Assembly: GCF_017311165.1 (NCBI RefSeq)
Contig: NZ_CP062973.1
Coordinates: 124,001 to 188,000 of the forward strand
Length of the DNA: 64,000 bases
Reading direction: 5' to 3'
Source of the DNA: Psychroflexus sp. ALD_RP9
GTDB taxonomy: Bacteria; Bacteroidota; Bacteroidia; Flavobacteriales; Flavobacteriaceae
Shown: in pieces, positions 26,432 to 40,295 of the stretch
Numbering within the stretch: position 1 is the stretch's first letter
How the letters are laid out: each line of letters opens with the position of its first letter
Notes under the pieces: generated by a model
What the model was told of the DNA's origin: nothing
Databases searched by the model: none
Seen by the model: only the letters and a program-made list of their open reading frames with translations
Position numbers and translations under genes: made by a program

Positions 26432-28315
26432 ATGCGAGTTTTATTTATGATTATCCTAAGTATTTTTAGTGTTTATACCTTTGCTCAACAAACATTAAAG
26501 CTTACACCTCAAGTTACTGAAGCAACTGTTTATAGAGCTGGTGCAAAAGTCACAGCCGAGAAAAAAGTTTATTTAAACCGAGGCGAAGCAGTTGTAGTTT
26601 TTGAAAATTTATCTCCTAATATAGATAAAAACAGCATACGCATTAAAGGCCTTAATGGTGTAAGCTTAAATTATTTCACTTATGAGACTGATTATTTAAA
26701 AAAACAGGATGTTTCTAAGCAATTAGAAAACTTAAAAGAACAACTATCTCAAATCAATCGAAAAATCGCTGTAAAAACAAATCAAATCAATGCATTAAAC
26801 AAAACACAAGTCTTGTTAGAAAAAAATCAAGAATTAAATACTTCAAATAATGAATTAACAGTTGCTAAGATGAACGCTTATACTGAATATTATCGTAATA
26901 AATTAGAAGATATAAGTACAAAAATTTATGACTTACAAGTTAGTGTTAACAAACTTAATACCGAACAAAATTCTCTTCAAAGTGAAATAAAAAAATTAGA
27001 AGGTCAACAAACTAATCATCGTGGAAAAATAAGCTTTAACCTTAAAGTCACTAAAGCATCTCAAAAAAACTTCAGCATAGATTATTTTATTTATGATGCT
27101 GGATGGTTTCCTACATTCGACCTCACAACAAACTCTATCGAAAGCGATATGAATTTAGCTTACAAAGCGAAAGTTTACCAAGCATCAGGCCGTGATTGGA
27201 GTAATATTAAACTCAGCTTATCGACTGCAAATCCTGAGACTGATACACAGATGCCTGAGTTGAGTCCGCTATATGTTAACTATATATCTCGATACAACCA
27301 AAACACAACTCAGTCATACAATTTTAGCCACTTAAATTACAATAGAGGCGTTAAAAATGTTAGCGGTATTGTTTTGGATAATGATGGCTTACCATTACCT
27401 GGTGTTAATGTTTTAGCTGGTAATAATGGCACTCAAACTGATTTTGATGGCCGTTATAGCATAGATGTGAATGGAGCAAAATCTTTAACTTACAAATATT
27501 TAGGCTTCAAAACAGCACGAGTTCCAGTGTATAGCTCAACAATTACCCTAAATTTAATTAATGATTCGTCAGAATTAAGTGAAGTTGTTGTTACAGGATA
27601 CTCTAAGTCTAATAAAAGAAGTAGCAGCACAGAAATAGTTGAAAATGAAGAAGCTGTTTACGATGAAGAAGTTTCTCAAACACCTATTACTACAAATGAA
27701 GGCAATAGTTTTAGCTTTACTTTTCCTAATGAAGTTTCTCTAAAGAGCAGTTTAAATAATTCTAATTTTGACATCAATAACTATCAACTAAACACTGAAT
27801 ACAATTATTACATCGCTTCAGAATATTCGAAAGCCGCTTATTTAATTGCAAAAATAAGCGATTGGCAAGATTTAGATTTAGTAAGCGGTGAGGCCAAAAT
27901 TTATTTTAATAATTCTTATGTTGGTCAAACTTCAATTGATGTAAACACAACCGATAAAGATTTACTGATTTCTTTAGGCAAAGACGATCAAGTAATCATT
28001 AACCGCACTGATGTCAAGCAAGAAAACAAAACCTCTTTTTTTGGTTCGAATAAAATCATCACAAAAACATTTGAAGTTGATATAAAAAACAATAAATCTT
28101 CTGCAATTTCGATTTTAGTGGAAGAAAGAACACCGATTTCACGCCAAGAAAACATAAAAGTTGAAGAAGTATCACACAATGCGGATTTCCGTGAAGAAAA
28201 AACAGGTTATTTACAATGGAAATTTGAACTTCAACCTAAAGCTAATAAACAGTTGAAGTACTCCTACCAAGTTAAGTATCCGAAAGACAAAAATATTAAT
28301 ATTTCAGCGCAATAA
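26432..28315 (+). CDS. DUF4139 (mucoidy-inhibitor MuiA-like) protein with inserted carboxypeptidase-regulatory-like domain
   Basis: This exported protein of about 627 residues has a signal peptide ending near residue 20 (YTFAQQ). The N-terminal DUF4140 part (PQVTEATVYRAGAKVTAE) is followed by a coiled coil (about 80-190) and the DUF4139 beta-rich region. A CarboxypepD_reg-like module is inserted at about 306-389 (SGIVLDNDGLPLPGVNVLAG, then TDFDGRYSI and YLGFKTARVPV). It ends in SELSEVVVTGYS, which looks like the TonB-box region of SusC proteins. DUF4139 then resumes to the C-terminus. No enzyme activity is known. I use ATG 432 rather than the TTG two codons earlier. Confidence 0.75.
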   Translation: MRVLFMIILSIFSVYTFAQQTLKLTPQVTEATVYRAGAKVTAEKKVYLNRGEAVVVFENLSPNIDKNSIRIKGLNGVSLNYFTYETDYLKKQDVSKQLENLKEQLSQINRKIAVKTNQINALNKTQVLLEKNQELNTSNNELTVAKMNAYTEYYRNKLEDISTKIYDLQVSVNKLNTEQNSLQSEIKKLEGQQTNHRGKISFNLKVTKASQKNFSIDYFIYDAGWFPTFDLTTNSIESDMNLAYKAKVYQASGRDWSNIKLSLSTANPETDTQMPELSPLYVNYISRYNQNTTQSYNFSHLNYNRGVKNVSGIVLDNDGLPLPGVNVLAGNNGTQTDFDGRYSIDVNGAKSLTYKYLGFKTARVPVYSSTITLNLINDSSELSEVVVTGYSKSNKRSSSTEIVENEEAVYDEEVSQTPITTNEGNSFSFTFPNEVSLKSSLNNSNFDINNYQLNTEYNYYIASEYSKAAYLIAKISDWQDLDLVSGEAKIYFNNSYVGQTSIDVNTTDKDLLISLGKDDQVIINRTDVKQENKTSFFGSNKIITKTFEVDIKNNKSSAISILVEERTPISRQENIKVEEVSHNADFREEKTGYLQWKFELQPKANKQLKYSYQVKYPKDKNINISAQ

Positions 28316-28347
28316 AATTTGTCTTAAATCTAGTATAAAATTAAATC

Positions 28348-28378
28348 AAAAAGCGTTTTCAATAGCAAAACGCTTTTT
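28348..28378. terminator. Bidirectional terminator between DUF4139 gene and comM
   Basis: AAAAAGCGTTTT (28348-28359) and AAAACGCTTTTT (28367-28378) pair around a 7-base loop, with T-rich tails on both strands. It lies 32 bases after the + gene and overlaps the stop codon of the convergent comM gene. Confidence 0.85.
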
Positions 28379-29915
28379 ATCCTAACCAACCATCACGATC
28401 TAGACTTCGGTATTGAATTGCTTCAGAAATATGCGTACCAGTTATTGAATCGCAACCTTCTAAATCAGCAATAGTTCGTGCAACTTTTAAGATGCGATCA
28501 TAAGCTCGAGCCGATAAGTTTAATCGTTCCATTGCTGTTTTTAACAGCTCTTTTGAAGCTTCATCAAGCTTACAAAACATTTTTATCTGCTTAACACCCA
28601 TTTGAGCATTATAATGAATATGATTAATTTCTGAGAAGCGTTTAGTTTGAATTTGACGCGCAGCAGTTACGCGTTTTCTAATCTCTACACTAGATTCAGC
28701 TTTAGATTGATCGCTTAATTTTTCAAATGGAACAGGAGTCACTTCAATATGAATATCGATGCGATCTAATAATGGTCCACTAATTTTGCTTAAATAGCGT
28801 TGCATTTCAGCAGGAGAAGACGTTACAGGCGCATCAGGATCATTAAAATAGCCGCCAGGACTTGGGTTCATACTTGCGACTAACATAAAACTAGACGGAT
28901 AAGTAACTGTAAATTTTGCCCGAGAAATAGTAACCTCTCTATCTTCTAAAGGCTGTCTCATTACTTCTAGTACGGTTCTTTTAAATTCTGGCAATTCGTC
29001 TAAAAACAAAACGCCATTATGTGAAAGTGAAATTTCACCCGGTTGTGGATAAGCACCACCACCAACTAAAGCAACATCTGAAATTGTATGATGTGGACTT
29101 CTAAAAGGACGCTCTGCCATTAGGCCTATTTGACCATTTGTACGCCCAACTACAGAATGAATTTTGGTAGTTTCAAGTGCTTCTTGCAATGACATTGGCG
29201 GCAAAATACTCGGTAAGCGTTTGGCTAACATTGTTTTGCCTGAGCCAGGCGGACCAATCATGATAATATTATGGCCACCTGCTGCTGCAATTTCCATACA
29301 ACGTTTAATAGATTCTTGACCTTTTACTTCAGAAAAATCGTATTCAGGTGATAATAAACTATCGTAGAAAACGGCGCGTGTGTCAATAACAGTTGGTTGA
29401 AGAGGTTCTTCTTTATCAAAAAAAGAAATAACTTCAGTTATGTTATCTACACCAAAGACCTCTAAACCATCAACAATAGCAGCTTCCTTTGCATTTTGAG
29501 CTGGTAATATAAAACCCTTATAGCCTTCTTCTTTAGCTTTTATAGCTATTGGCAAAGCGCCTTTAATTGGCTGCAAACTTCCATCAAGAGACAATTCTCC
29601 CATGATGATATAATCATCTATTTTCTCTGATTTAATTTGAGATGAGGCGGCTAATATTCCAAGTGCTAATGACAAATCGTAGGCAGAACCTTCTTTTCTA
29701 AGATCAGCCGGTGCCATATTAACAATGATTTTTTTTCCTGGAAATTTATAACCATTGTTTTTTAAAGCAGCCTGAATCCTAAAACTGCTCTCTCTAATAG
29801 CATTATCAGGTAAACCTACCAAATGGTAACCTATACCTTTTTCCATGTTAATTTCAATGGTAATTGTAGTCGCCTCAACGCCAAATACAGCGCTTCCAAA
29901 AACTTTTATAAGCAT
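28377..29915 (-). CDS. comM: YifB/ComM-family Mg-chelatase-like AAA+ ATPase
   Basis: This 512-residue protein has three parts. The N-terminal Lon-like segment reads TITIEINMEKGIGYHLVGLPDNA. The Mg-chelatase AAA core has Walker A GPPGSGKT near residue 218, Walker B VLFLDELPEF, and sensor MNPSPGGYFNDP. The C-terminal domain has RAYDRILKVARTIADLE. In other bacteria ComM promotes branch migration during natural transformation. Whether this species is competent is not shown here. It is monocistronic, ending in a shared terminator. Confidence 0.92.
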   Translation of the reverse strand: MLIKVFGSAVFGVEATTITIEINMEKGIGYHLVGLPDNAIRESSFRIQAALKNNGYKFPGKKIIVNMAPADLRKEGSAYDLSLALGILAASSQIKSEKIDDYIIMGELSLDGSLQPIKGALPIAIKAKEEGYKGFILPAQNAKEAAIVDGLEVFGVDNITEVISFFDKEEPLQPTVIDTRAVFYDSLLSPEYDFSEVKGQESIKRCMEIAAAGGHNIIMIGPPGSGKTMLAKRLPSILPPMSLQEALETTKIHSVVGRTNGQIGLMAERPFRSPHHTISDVALVGGGAYPQPGEISLSHNGVLFLDELPEFKRTVLEVMRQPLEDREVTISRAKFTVTYPSSFMLVASMNPSPGGYFNDPDAPVTSSPAEMQRYLSKISGPLLDRIDIHIEVTPVPFEKLSDQSKAESSVEIRKRVTAARQIQTKRFSEINHIHYNAQMGVKQIKMFCKLDEASKELLKTAMERLNLSARAYDRILKVARTIADLEGCDSITGTHISEAIQYRSLDRDGWLG

Positions 29916-29981
29916 AAAATTATAGATTGGTTACGCTAAATATAGTAATAAAATTTAATTATTTACCCTATTGAGTTATAC

Positions 29982-30011
29982 AAAAAGCCTATCAAAAACA
30001 TTGATAGGCTT
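29982..30011 (-). terminator. Terminator after pgi
   Basis: AAGCCTATCAA (29985-29995) pairs with TTGATAGGCTT (30001-30011). Read on the minus strand, the second arm is followed by TTT and more T, fitting termination of the glycolytic operon after pgi (stop at 30038). Confidence 0.85.
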
Positions 30012-30037
30012 CAAGATGATATCTTATAAATAACTAT

Positions 30038-31678
30038 TTATGACTTATATAAGTTTATTAAAGCTTCTGTAGATTGATCGTGTGTTAATGTTGAAGCTTT
30101 TGATTTAATTTCTTTTAATATTGAGTTTGCAAGCTGCTTGCCTAACTCAACACCCCATTGATCAAAACTAAAGATATTCCAGATAACACCTTGTACAAAA
30201 ATTTTATGTTCATACATTGCAATTAAGCTTCCTAAATTGCGTGGTGTTAATTTATTGATTAAAATTGAAGTTGTTGGTCGGTTACCTTCAAATATTTTAA
30301 AAGGTAATAAGTGCTGAATTTCTTCTTCACTCATGTTTTTAGATTCTAACTCTTTTCTCACCTCTTCGGCAGATTTACCTTTTAATAAGGCTTCAGTTTG
30401 AGCTAAAAAGTTTGCCATTAAAATATCGTGATGCTTTTCGTCTCCAAATAATGAATTTTTGAATCCGATGAAATCAGCTGGTATTAATTTAGTTCCTTGA
30501 TGCAATAGCTGAAAAAATGCATGTTGTGAATTCGTGCCAGGTTCACCCCAAACAATATTTCCTGTTTGGTAGTTTACTTTTTTGCCATCACGATCAACAC
30601 CTTTACCATTACTTTCCATAGAAGCTTGTTGCAAATAAGGTGCTAACTTTTGCAAATATTGCGTGTAAGGAATAATCGCTTCACTTTCAGAACCTAAAAA
30701 ATTATTATACCATATACTAATTAAGGCAGAAATCACGGGTATATTTTCTGAAAAATCAGCACTTCTAAAATGCTGATCCATTTCTTCTGCTCCTTTTAAA
30801 AGCGCTTTGAAATTGTTAAAACCTATTGACAATGCAATAGATAAGCCAACTGATGACCATAATGAATAACGACCGCCAACCCAATCATACATAGGGTAAA
30901 TGTTAGCACTTGCAATTCCAAATTTTTTTACGGCATCTAGGTTTGTAGAAACCGCAACAAAATTATCTTTAATACTTTCTTTGTCAGTGTAGTTTAAAAA
31001 CCATTTTCTAACCGTATTGGCATTAGTAAGGGTTTCTTGAGTAGTAAACGACTTAGAAACGATTAAAAATAAGGTGGTTTCTGGATTTATTTTTTTTAAG
31101 GTTTGATGTACATGATCACCTTCTACATTTGAGATAAAGTGGATTTTTAAACCCTTATTATAAAACTGTAAAGCTTCAGTAACCATATTTGGACCTAAAT
31201 CTGAACCGCCTATGCCAATATTAACAACATCTGTAAAAGCCTTTCCAGCATAAGATTTTCTTTCACCAGAATGAATTTTATTCACAAAGCTTTCCATTTG
31301 CTGTAAAACAGCTTCAACCTTAGGAACTATATTTTCTCCATCAACTACAATCGAAGTCGTTTTTGATTGACGTAACGCTGTATGCAAAACAGCACGATTT
31401 TCAGTTCGATTAATTTTATCTCCTGTAAAATAAGCTTCAATAGCATCTTTAAGCTTTGCTTCTTCTGCAAGTTGAAGTAATTCAGATTTAATGTTTGGGG
31501 AAATTAAATGTTTAGAATAATCAAATACAAATTCATTGAATTTAATATGAAAATTTTCAAATCGATTGATATCTGATTTAAAATATTCTAAGATAGAATC
31601 ATTTTCAGCTTTACTTGCCGACTCTTTTAAGGAATCCCAAGCTTTTAATTGATTTGGTGTTAAATTATGTAAGGGCAT
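30038..31678 (-). CDS. pgi: Glucose-6-phosphate isomerase
   Basis: Pgi interconverts glucose 6-phosphate and fructose 6-phosphate. The protein is 546 residues, typical of the long bacterial type. Signature segments are NIGIGGSDLGPNMV near 155, KSFTTQETLTNA, DWVGGRYSLWSSVGLSIAL, and GTNSQHAFFQLLHQGT near 380 with the catalytic glutamate and histidine region. It is the last gene of a pfkA-gapA-kinase-pgi run and starts one base after the kinase stop. It links the product of the maltose phosphorylase branch to PfkA. Confidence 0.97.
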   Translation of the reverse strand: MPLHNLTPNQLKAWDSLKESASKAENDSILEYFKSDINRFENFHIKFNEFVFDYSKHLISPNIKSELLQLAEEAKLKDAIEAYFTGDKINRTENRAVLHTALRQSKTTSIVVDGENIVPKVEAVLQQMESFVNKIHSGERKSYAGKAFTDVVNIGIGGSDLGPNMVTEALQFYNKGLKIHFISNVEGDHVHQTLKKINPETTLFLIVSKSFTTQETLTNANTVRKWFLNYTDKESIKDNFVAVSTNLDAVKKFGIASANIYPMYDWVGGRYSLWSSVGLSIALSIGFNNFKALLKGAEEMDQHFRSADFSENIPVISALISIWYNNFLGSESEAIIPYTQYLQKLAPYLQQASMESNGKGVDRDGKKVNYQTGNIVWGEPGTNSQHAFFQLLHQGTKLIPADFIGFKNSLFGDEKHHDILMANFLAQTEALLKGKSAEEVRKELESKNMSEEEIQHLLPFKIFEGNRPTTSILINKLTPRNLGSLIAMYEHKIFVQGVIWNIFSFDQWGVELGKQLANSILKEIKSKASTLTHDQSTEALINLYKS

Positions 31679-31679
31679 T

Positions 31680-32543
31680 TTACTCAGGTTTTATAACGTT
31701 ATTTTTGTAATGAGCAATAAGTCCGTCTATTGGCCGTCTAATAATATTACCAATATTTAGATGATAACGTTTGGCAACATCGCGAATGATATCTTCAGAG
31801 AAAAATGCGATTGACCCGATAAAATGAATTGGAACATTTTGTGCTTGTTTGAAGCACATTACGCGCCGTTCTATAAACTTCTCCATACCTTCATAAATTA
31901 ATTTATAAAAATAACCATTTCTCTCTTCAGCTGTAAAAATAAATTCAGCAAAAGAAGCTAAATAGGTATTTGGGTTCTCTTCTTTGTAAACATTATATTT
32001 AATTACATCAGCATTTAAATCATAACGTTTTTCAAATTCAACCGCTAATTCAATTGGCATGGTTTTGTAGTAGTAATTTCTGATGAGTCTTTTACCAAAA
32101 TAGTTTCCGCTAGCTTCATCCATTAAAACGTAGCCAAGCGATTCTACTTCCATGTGTACGTGCTTACCATCAAAATAACATGAGTTTGAGCCAGTTCCTA
32201 AAATACATACAATTCCAGGTTCATTTGTAGCTGCTAGAGCAGCTGCAGCCATATCTTCATCTACATTTATTTCGTCTGAAGCTTTAAAAAAATCTTTTAG
32301 TATTTTGGTGAGATTTTGTTTTGGTGTATTTGTACCACAACCTGCACCAAAAAAATCAACTCGATCTACTTTATTAATGACAGATTTCAATTCGTCATTT
32401 TCGTGTAAACGTTCTTTAAGAATATGAGGTTTAAAAACGGCAGGATTTAAGCCTTTAGTTCTTGTGCGAAGAACAACTTCTGCATTTTGATTGAGTAATA
32501 TCCAATCGCATTTTGTGGAACCTCCATCAGCAATTAAAATCAT
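31680..32543 (-). CDS. BadF/BadG-family ATPase, N-acetylglucosamine kinase-like
   Basis: This 287-residue protein has the ASKHA sugar-kinase fold. The N-terminal phosphate-1 motif reads LIADGGSTKCDWILLN at residues 3-18, a mid segment reads GIVCILGTGSNSCYFDG (phosphate-2), and IHFIGSIAFFSEDIIR is the late adenosine-type motif. Family members phosphorylate N-acetylglucosamine or glucosamine. Its position between gapA and pgi, next to a starch locus that releases free glucose, raises the possibility that it phosphorylates glucose. The substrate cannot be read from the sequence. A terminator-like hairpin separates it from gapA. Confidence 0.75.
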   Translation of the reverse strand: MILIADGGSTKCDWILLNQNAEVVLRTRTKGLNPAVFKPHILKERLHENDELKSVINKVDRVDFFGAGCGTNTPKQNLTKILKDFFKASDEINVDEDMAAAALAATNEPGIVCILGTGSNSCYFDGKHVHMEVESLGYVLMDEASGNYFGKRLIRNYYYKTMPIELAVEFEKRYDLNADVIKYNVYKEENPNTYLASFAEFIFTAEERNGYFYKLIYEGMEKFIERRVMCFKQAQNVPIHFIGSIAFFSEDIIRDVAKRYHLNIGNIIRRPIDGLIAHYKNNVIKPE

Positions 32544-32560
32544 AATTTTAAGGTATTAAA

Positions 32561-32592
32561 AAAGCCTATTTGAAAATTCACAAATAGGCTTT
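32561..32592 (-). terminator. Hairpin terminator/attenuator between gapA and the kinase gene
   Basis: AAAGCCTATTTG (32561-32572) and CAAATAGGCTTT (32581-32592) form a perfect 12-bp stem with an 8-base loop. On the minus strand it is followed by T-run TTTTTT. It lies 16 bases after the gapA stop and 18 bases before the kinase start, so it can limit expression of the kinase and pgi relative to gapA. Confidence 0.85.
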
Positions 32593-32607
32593 AAAGGTAA
32601 GCGTTAC

Positions 32608-33606
32608 TTATAATTTTGCAATATGCATTGCTAAATCTACTAATTTGCTTGAATATCCGTACTCATTGTCATACCAAGAAATTATTTTAAAGAAATTATC
32701 ATTTAATGCGATACCAGCATTGGCATCAAAATTTGAAGTTGCTTTTTCTGATACAAAATCTTGTGACACAACCTCATCATCTACATAATTTAATACGCCT
32801 TTAAGTGGACCATCAGCCGCTTTTTTCATCGCAGCTTTAACTTGGTCATAAGATACTGACTTTTCCGTTCTTACTGTTAAATCCACTACTGAAACGTCAG
32901 CAGTTGGTACTCGAAAGGCCATACCAGTTAGTTTACCATCAACCTCTTTAATTACCTTACCAACGGCAACAGCTGCGCCAGTACTAGTTGGTATAATATT
33001 ATTGATGGCGCTACGTCCTAATCTATAGTTCTTACGAGAAGGTGAATCTACGGTAAATTGAGTTGATGTCGCTGCATGAATAGTTGTCATTAAACCTTCA
33101 ACAATACCAAATTCATCATTCATAACTTTAGCAATAGGTGCCAAGCAGTTAGTTGTACATGAAGCGTTTGAAACTACAGTATCTTGAGCTGTAACATCTT
33201 CATGATTAACACCCATAACAAACATAGGAGCTGTTTTAGAAGGTGCTGAAATCACCACTTTTTTTGCGCCTGCTTCTAGGTGTGCAGAAGCATTATCTTT
33301 TTCTTTAAAAATTCCTGTACAATCAAGAATAATATCTGCTTTAACAGCGTCCCACTTTAAATCAGCTGGGTTTTTCTCGGCTGTAACACGAATCGTTTTA
33401 CCGTCAACTAATAAATGACCGTCTTTAACTTCAACAGATTTATTAAATTTACCATGAACTGAATCGTATTTTAGCATGTAGGCTAAATGATCAACATCAA
33501 GCAAATCATTAATCCCTACTATTTCAATGTTTTCATTTTCGGAAGCAATTCTGAACGCAAGGCGGCCAATTCTTCCAAATCCGTTAATTCCAATTTTTGT
33601 TTTCAT
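32608..33606 (-). CDS. gapA: Glyceraldehyde-3-phosphate dehydrogenase, type I
   Basis: This 332-residue phosphorylating GAPDH has the N-terminal NAD motif [16 protein letters not shown], the catalytic cysteine in [12 protein letters not shown] near residue 150, a histidine in the [10 protein letters not shown] segment, and [16 protein letters not shown] at the C-terminal end. It catalyses the oxidative step of glycolysis. It follows pfkA by 31 bases and precedes a terminator-like hairpin, so it may be expressed more than the two genes after it. Confidence 0.97.
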   Translation of the reverse strand: MKTKIGINGFGRIGRLAFRIASENENIEIVGINDLLDVDHLAYMLKYDSVHGKFNKSVEVKDGHLLVDGKTIRVTAEKNPADLKWDAVKADIILDCTGIFKEKDNASAHLEAGAKKVVISAPSKTAPMFVMGVNHEDVTAQDTVVSNASCTTNCLAPIAKVMNDEFGIVEGLMTTIHAATSTQFTVDSPSRKNYRLGRSAINNIIPTSTGAAVAVGKVIKEVDGKLTGMAFRVPTADVSVVDLTVRTEKSVSYDQVKAAMKKAADGPLKGVLNYVDDEVVSQDFVSEKATSNFDANAGIALNDNFFKIISWYDNEYGYSSKLVDLAMHIAKL

Positions 33607-33637
33607 AAATTAAAAATTTTGTGCCTGATTACTCAAT

Positions 33638-34624
33638 CTAGGTTGAGACTATATCGGCAACTCTTATTAAATCGTTATCAATTGTTTTTTTGCCGTTGAT
33701 GGCTATTTCAAAAGGTACGTGTACTATTTTTTTATGGCTTACTCCTACCATAATGTTACTTTTGCTATCTATTAAAGCATCTACAGCTGCAACACCAAGT
33801 CGGCTTGCTAGAACCCTATCATAACAACTTGGTGAACCACCACGTTGAATGTGTCCTAAAACAGTAACTTTAACCTCGTATTCTGGTAAGTTGTTTTGTA
33901 TAAAGCCTGCTAGTTTAGTAATATTTTTACCGATTTGGTCGCCTTCAGCAACAACAACAATACTCGAGGTTTTACCTGAAGTTCTACTTTTTCTTAAAGA
34001 TTCTAAAAGACGGTCTGTACCAAGATCTTCTTCGGGTATTAAAATCTCTTCTGCGCCAGCTCCTACGCCACTATTTAAAGCAATATCACCAGCATCACGC
34101 CCCATAACTTCAACTAAAAACAAGCGATCGTGAGAGCTTGCAGTGTCTCTTATTTTATCAATAGCCTCAACAACAGTATTTAGAGCTGTATCATAACCAA
34201 TTGTAAAATCAGTACCATTAATATCATTATCAATAGTTCCTGGTATACCAATTACTGGCATATCAAATTCATTACTAAATATTGAAGCACCTGTAAAAGT
34301 TCCATCTCCGCCAATAACCACTAAAGCATCTACATCTCTATTTTTTAAATTTTGATAGGCTTTTTTACGTCCTTCAGCTTCTCTAAAATCTTTTGAACGA
34401 GCTGACTTTAAAAAAGTACCTCCGCGATTAATAATATTTTTAACAGAACGCGCATCAAGGTCTATAAAGTCATTTTCTATTAATCCTTGAAAGCCTCGGT
34501 ATACACCGACACATTTTAGGTTTTGATAAGTTGTATTACGCACTACTGCTCTAATGGCAGCATTCATTCCAGGTGAATCTCCACCTGAAGTTAATACGGC
34601 AATTTTGTTAAGTTTTGTATTCAT
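33638..34624 (-). CDS. pfkA: 6-Phosphofructokinase (ATP type)
   Basis: This 328-residue group I phosphofructokinase has GGDSPGMNAAIR at residues 14-25, VIGGDGTFTGAS at 103-114 (glycine after GGD, as in ATP-dependent rather than pyrophosphate-dependent enzymes), the substrate motif GTIDNDINGTDFTIGYDTA, and EVMGRDAGDIAL. It is the committed glycolytic enzyme and the first gene of the glycolytic run after the starch genes. An exact -7 match lies 5 bases before its ATG. Confidence 0.95.
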   Translation of the reverse strand: MNTKLNKIAVLTSGGDSPGMNAAIRAVVRNTTYQNLKCVGVYRGFQGLIENDFIDLDARSVKNIINRGGTFLKSARSKDFREAEGRKKAYQNLKNRDVDALVVIGGDGTFTGASIFSNEFDMPVIGIPGTIDNDINGTDFTIGYDTALNTVVEAIDKIRDTASSHDRLFLVEVMGRDAGDIALNSGVGAGAEEILIPEEDLGTDRLLESLRKSRTSGKTSSIVVVAEGDQIGKNITKLAGFIQNNLPEYEVKVTVLGHIQRGGSPSCYDRVLASRLGVAAVDALIDSKSNIMVGVSHKKIVHVPFEIAINGKKTIDNDLIRVADIVST

Positions 34625-34629
34625 TATTT

Positions 34630-34637
34630 CAAATTTA
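34630..34637 (-). promoter_or_regulatory. Possible -7 element directly before pfkA
   Basis: On the minus strand TAAATTTG (34637-34630) matches TAnnTTTG, with only 5 bases to the ATG at 34624. No TTG is found at the right distance upstream, so this may be chance. Confidence 0.3.
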
Positions 34638-34729
34638 ACTTAAATAAATTTTCTAACCTAACCATAGACTCTTCTAAAACGTTTGCGGTTGATAACTATT
34701 TAATATTTAACTAATAAAAGCTTAATTTT

Positions 34730-36175
34730 TTAAGGTTTTAATAAAATTCGATATTCCCATGGCTCAAAATCTTGCAAATCCTCAGAATTTAATGAAATAA
34801 TTTTATCTGTCATCGCATTTTTATATTCGCCATTAATTTCAACTGAAAATGATTTTGGCTCATCACTCATATTGGCTATAAAAATTAATTCAGAATTATG
34901 CTTAAATCGCTTAAAAGCTAAAATGCTTTTATTTTTAGATGTTTTAATTCGCTGATAGTTAGCTGCTTCTTTTGCACCATCTAGGGCGTCTATGGTGTTT
35001 TTTAGTTTTCCTAATTTTTCTAAAACTGGCCAAACTTTTGCTTTGACTTTTGGTATGCTATCTTTTTCAAAAAACTTTAGACGCTTGTTCATGTCATATT
35101 CCTGACCGCTGTAAATTAACGGCATACCTGGTAAGGTATATGAAAAAGCTAACATAGTTTCTGAGGCATTTCCAAGGCGTTCTTTTACTGTTCCATTCCA
35201 TGAATTTTCATCGTGGTTGGTTATGAAGTTCATCAAATAGTCATCTTTTTGGTAAGTCGTGTCAATTTTTTTCATGTAGTTATCCCAATCGCTAACGTTC
35301 ATTTTACCTTGGGCTATTTCATTCATAATATGATGTCCTTCCCAATTGTAACCCATATCAAAAGCTTCATAAAACAGATCTTTATCCTCACTTTCGGCTA
35401 ACATAAAAACAGGTTTAATGGCTTTAAGTTTTGGTACAATTTGGTTCCAATAATCAGTAGGCACATTTCCTGCCACATCACATCTAAAACCGTCTATATT
35501 ATGTTCTTTTACCCAATATAACATTTCAGCATTCATAGCTTTCCATAATTCTTTATTTTCATAGTTTAGGTGAGCAACGTCAGTCCAACCCCAAGATTCG
35601 CCTGTGTCAGGATTAATAGGGTCTGTAACATTACCATCTTTGTCTTTATGATAATATTCTGGGTGTTGCTCAATCCATTCATGATCCCAACCTGTATGAT
35701 TAGCTACCCAATCTAAAATAACATACATACCGTTTTCGTGAGCTGTATTAACTAACTCATCAAAATCTTTTTTTGTGCCATAATTTGAATTTACAGCGGT
35801 ATAATCTGAAATTGCATAGTAGCTGCCTAAATATTTCTTTTTTTCTTCTGGATCTTTTATATCTTCGATCGAAAGGTCTCCTGTTGCCTTTCGGTTTTTC
35901 ATAGAAATTGGGTAAACCGGCATTAACCAAATTACTTTTACGCCAAGTTGCTTTAATTGTGGGATGTCTTTCGTAAAAGCATCAAAAGTACCTTCTGGTG
36001 AATATTGACGAATATTAGCTTCATAAATAACCGAATTTGCCAAAACTTCATTTGAAACAGGCTGAATAATTGATTTTTTTTCTTGGTTTTGATTATCTTG
36101 TTTAGGAGCTTCATTACAGGCTAAAAACAAAACTGAACAACAAACAAGAAGACTTAAAAACTTTATATTTTTCAT
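34730..36175 (-). CDS. Lipoprotein alpha-amylase, GH13
   Basis: This 481-residue GH13 enzyme has a lipoprotein signal (lipobox ending at C20 in VLFLAC), so it is membrane-anchored. The four conserved GH13 regions are visible: DWVANHTGWDHEW, GFRCDVAGNV (nucleophile Asp), FMLAESE (acid/base Glu) and NFITNHDENS. It has a short C-terminal beta domain. It hydrolyses alpha-1,4-glucan or maltooligosaccharides. It is the last of six co-oriented starch genes. The side of the membrane it faces is not certain; the residues after Cys (NEAPKQ) lack a run of acidic residues immediately next to it. Confidence 0.9.
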   Translation of the reverse strand: MKNIKFLSLLVCCSVLFLACNEAPKQDNQNQEKKSIIQPVSNEVLANSVIYEANIRQYSPEGTFDAFTKDIPQLKQLGVKVIWLMPVYPISMKNRKATGDLSIEDIKDPEEKKKYLGSYYAISDYTAVNSNYGTKKDFDELVNTAHENGMYVILDWVANHTGWDHEWIEQHPEYYHKDKDGNVTDPINPDTGESWGWTDVAHLNYENKELWKAMNAEMLYWVKEHNIDGFRCDVAGNVPTDYWNQIVPKLKAIKPVFMLAESEDKDLFYEAFDMGYNWEGHHIMNEIAQGKMNVSDWDNYMKKIDTTYQKDDYLMNFITNHDENSWNGTVKERLGNASETMLAFSYTLPGMPLIYSGQEYDMNKRLKFFEKDSIPKVKAKVWPVLEKLGKLKNTIDALDGAKEAANYQRIKTSKNKSILAFKRFKHNSELIFIANMSDEPKSFSVEINGEYKNAMTDKIISLNSEDLQDFEPWEYRILLKP

Positions 36176-36210
36176 ATTGATTTATTTTTTGAGTTTAATT
36201 TTAAAAAGTG

Positions 36211-40231
<4,021 letters not shown>

Positions 40232-40295
40232 TTAAAAATTATTCGACTTCAGAAGTTTTATTAAATTGATTTTATAAGATGAAGTTTATAAAAAA

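Noticed and set aside
33849..34133. Open frame of 94 codons antisense to pfkA
   Set aside because: It lies within the clear pfkA frame; composition (many S, P, T) is that of a shadow, and it has no promoter.
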